In this document: piece after piece, positions 63,467 through 64,000 of the stretch
Position numbering within the stretch: position 1 is the stretch's first letter
How the letters are laid out: each line of letters opens with the position of its first letter
Assembly: GCF_028858725.1 (NCBI RefSeq)
Contig: NC_084771.1
Coordinates: 9,018,915-9,082,914 of the forward strand
Reading direction: 5' to 3'
DNA length: 64,000 bases
From: Colius striatus
Taxonomy: Eukaryota; Chordata; Aves; Coliiformes; Coliidae
Program-made: the position numbers and the translations under genes
The notes under the pieces: model-generated
The model's input: only the letters and a program-made list of their open reading frames with translations
What the model was told of the DNA's origin: nothing
Databases searched by the model: none

Positions 63467-64000
63467 CAGGCTAGAGCAAGGGGCCAAGAGCAGGGGGATG
63501 AGGTTGCCCAAGGCCAAGTGCTGGGTCCTGCACTTGGGCCACAGCAACCCCAGGCACTGCTCTAGGCTGGGGCAGAGGGGCTGGAAAGCTGCTGGAGGGA
63601 AAGGGCCTGGGGAGGTTGGTGCCAGCGGCTGAACAGGAGCCAGCAGCGTGCCCAGGTGGGCAAGATGGCCAGTGGCATCCTGGCTGGGATCAGCAGCAGT
63701 GTGAGCAGCAGGAGCAGGGCAGGGATTGTCCCCTGTGCTGGGCCCTGGGGAGGCTGCAGCTCCAGGGCTGTGCTCAGTGCTGGGTCCCTCACTCACTGCC
63801 ACAGGGACACTGAGGGGCTGCAGCGTGGCCAGAGCCGGGCACAGAGCTGGGGAAGGGGCTGGAGCACAAGGGGCTGGGGAGGGACTGAGGGAATGGGGGT
63901 GTTGAGCCTGGAGAAGAGGAGCCTGAGGGGAGACAGCAGCAGTCTCTGCAACTACCTAAAAGGAGATTGTAGCAAGGTAGTGATTGGTCTTACCTCCCAA
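63467..64000 (+). repeat. CR1 LINE (sense), 5'-truncated, running off the window
   Basis: GC-rich stretch in CR1 sense order: 'ctgggtcctgcacttgggcc', 'ggcatcctggctgggatcag', 'gggctggagcacaagg', 'gagcctggagaagagg', 'ctctgcaactacctaaaagg'. It breaks the AT-rich context abruptly at about 63467 and continues past 64000, so the 3' tail is not visible. Confidence 0.9.

Noticed and set aside
63458-63802. Pro/Ala-rich minus-strand frames at the right edge
   Set aside because: They are antisense readings of the CR1 LINE fragment.

Overview
This is eukaryotic genomic DNA from a bird. The evidence is a set of CR1 LINE fragments in both orientations (including the typical avian 3'-end signature), a solo LTR of an avian ERV type, CpG-island promoters, vertebrate-style exons and introns, and two orthologues of genes that sit together on human Xq23. 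The species cannot be named from the sequence. The LTR type suggests Neoaves rather than a galliform, but that is inference.

Layout. About 1-15.3 kb is AT-rich intergenic or untranslated sequence with two CR1 remnants. An intact single-exon gene for a 92-residue one-pass membrane protein, recognised as SERTM2, is at 15405-15683 (+), with a likely poly(A) signal at 16370. About 16.4-30.9 kb shows no coding gene; it holds two CR1 fragments and one perfect 14-bp hairpin. A CpG island at about 30.97 kb starts ALG13 (+). Its four exons (31298-35302) encode the 164-residue catalytic subunit of the UDP-GlcNAc transferase that makes the second step of the dolichol-linked oligosaccharide. Most of its intron 1 is a GC-rich 38-bp minisatellite of about 30 copies.

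A second CpG island (about 36.5-37.26 kb) starts the OTU/Tudor part of the ALG13 locus. I joined 24 coding exons from 37035 to 61235 by GT-AG boundaries and phase. They give one open frame of 906 codons plus stop: OTU cysteine-protease-like domain, Tudor domain, then a long low-complexity Pro/Ser/Tyr-rich tail ending in the same residues as mammalian long ALG13. The 3' end is near 61.9 kb. A sense-oriented solo LTR lies in the last intron, and a 5'-truncated CR1 runs off the right edge.

How it fits together. SERTM2 followed by ALG13 on the same strand matches the mammalian order. The glycosyltransferase and the OTU/Tudor region, which some mammalian isoforms fuse, look here like two tandem promoters with separate products. 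The short unit has its own stop and poly(A) signals, and an in-frame stop lies just upstream of the OTU start. The points most worth checking are this split architecture, the promoter-proximal minisatellite with a CTCF-like site beside it, an intron-3 read-through isoform, and the absence of the mammalian polyproline run.
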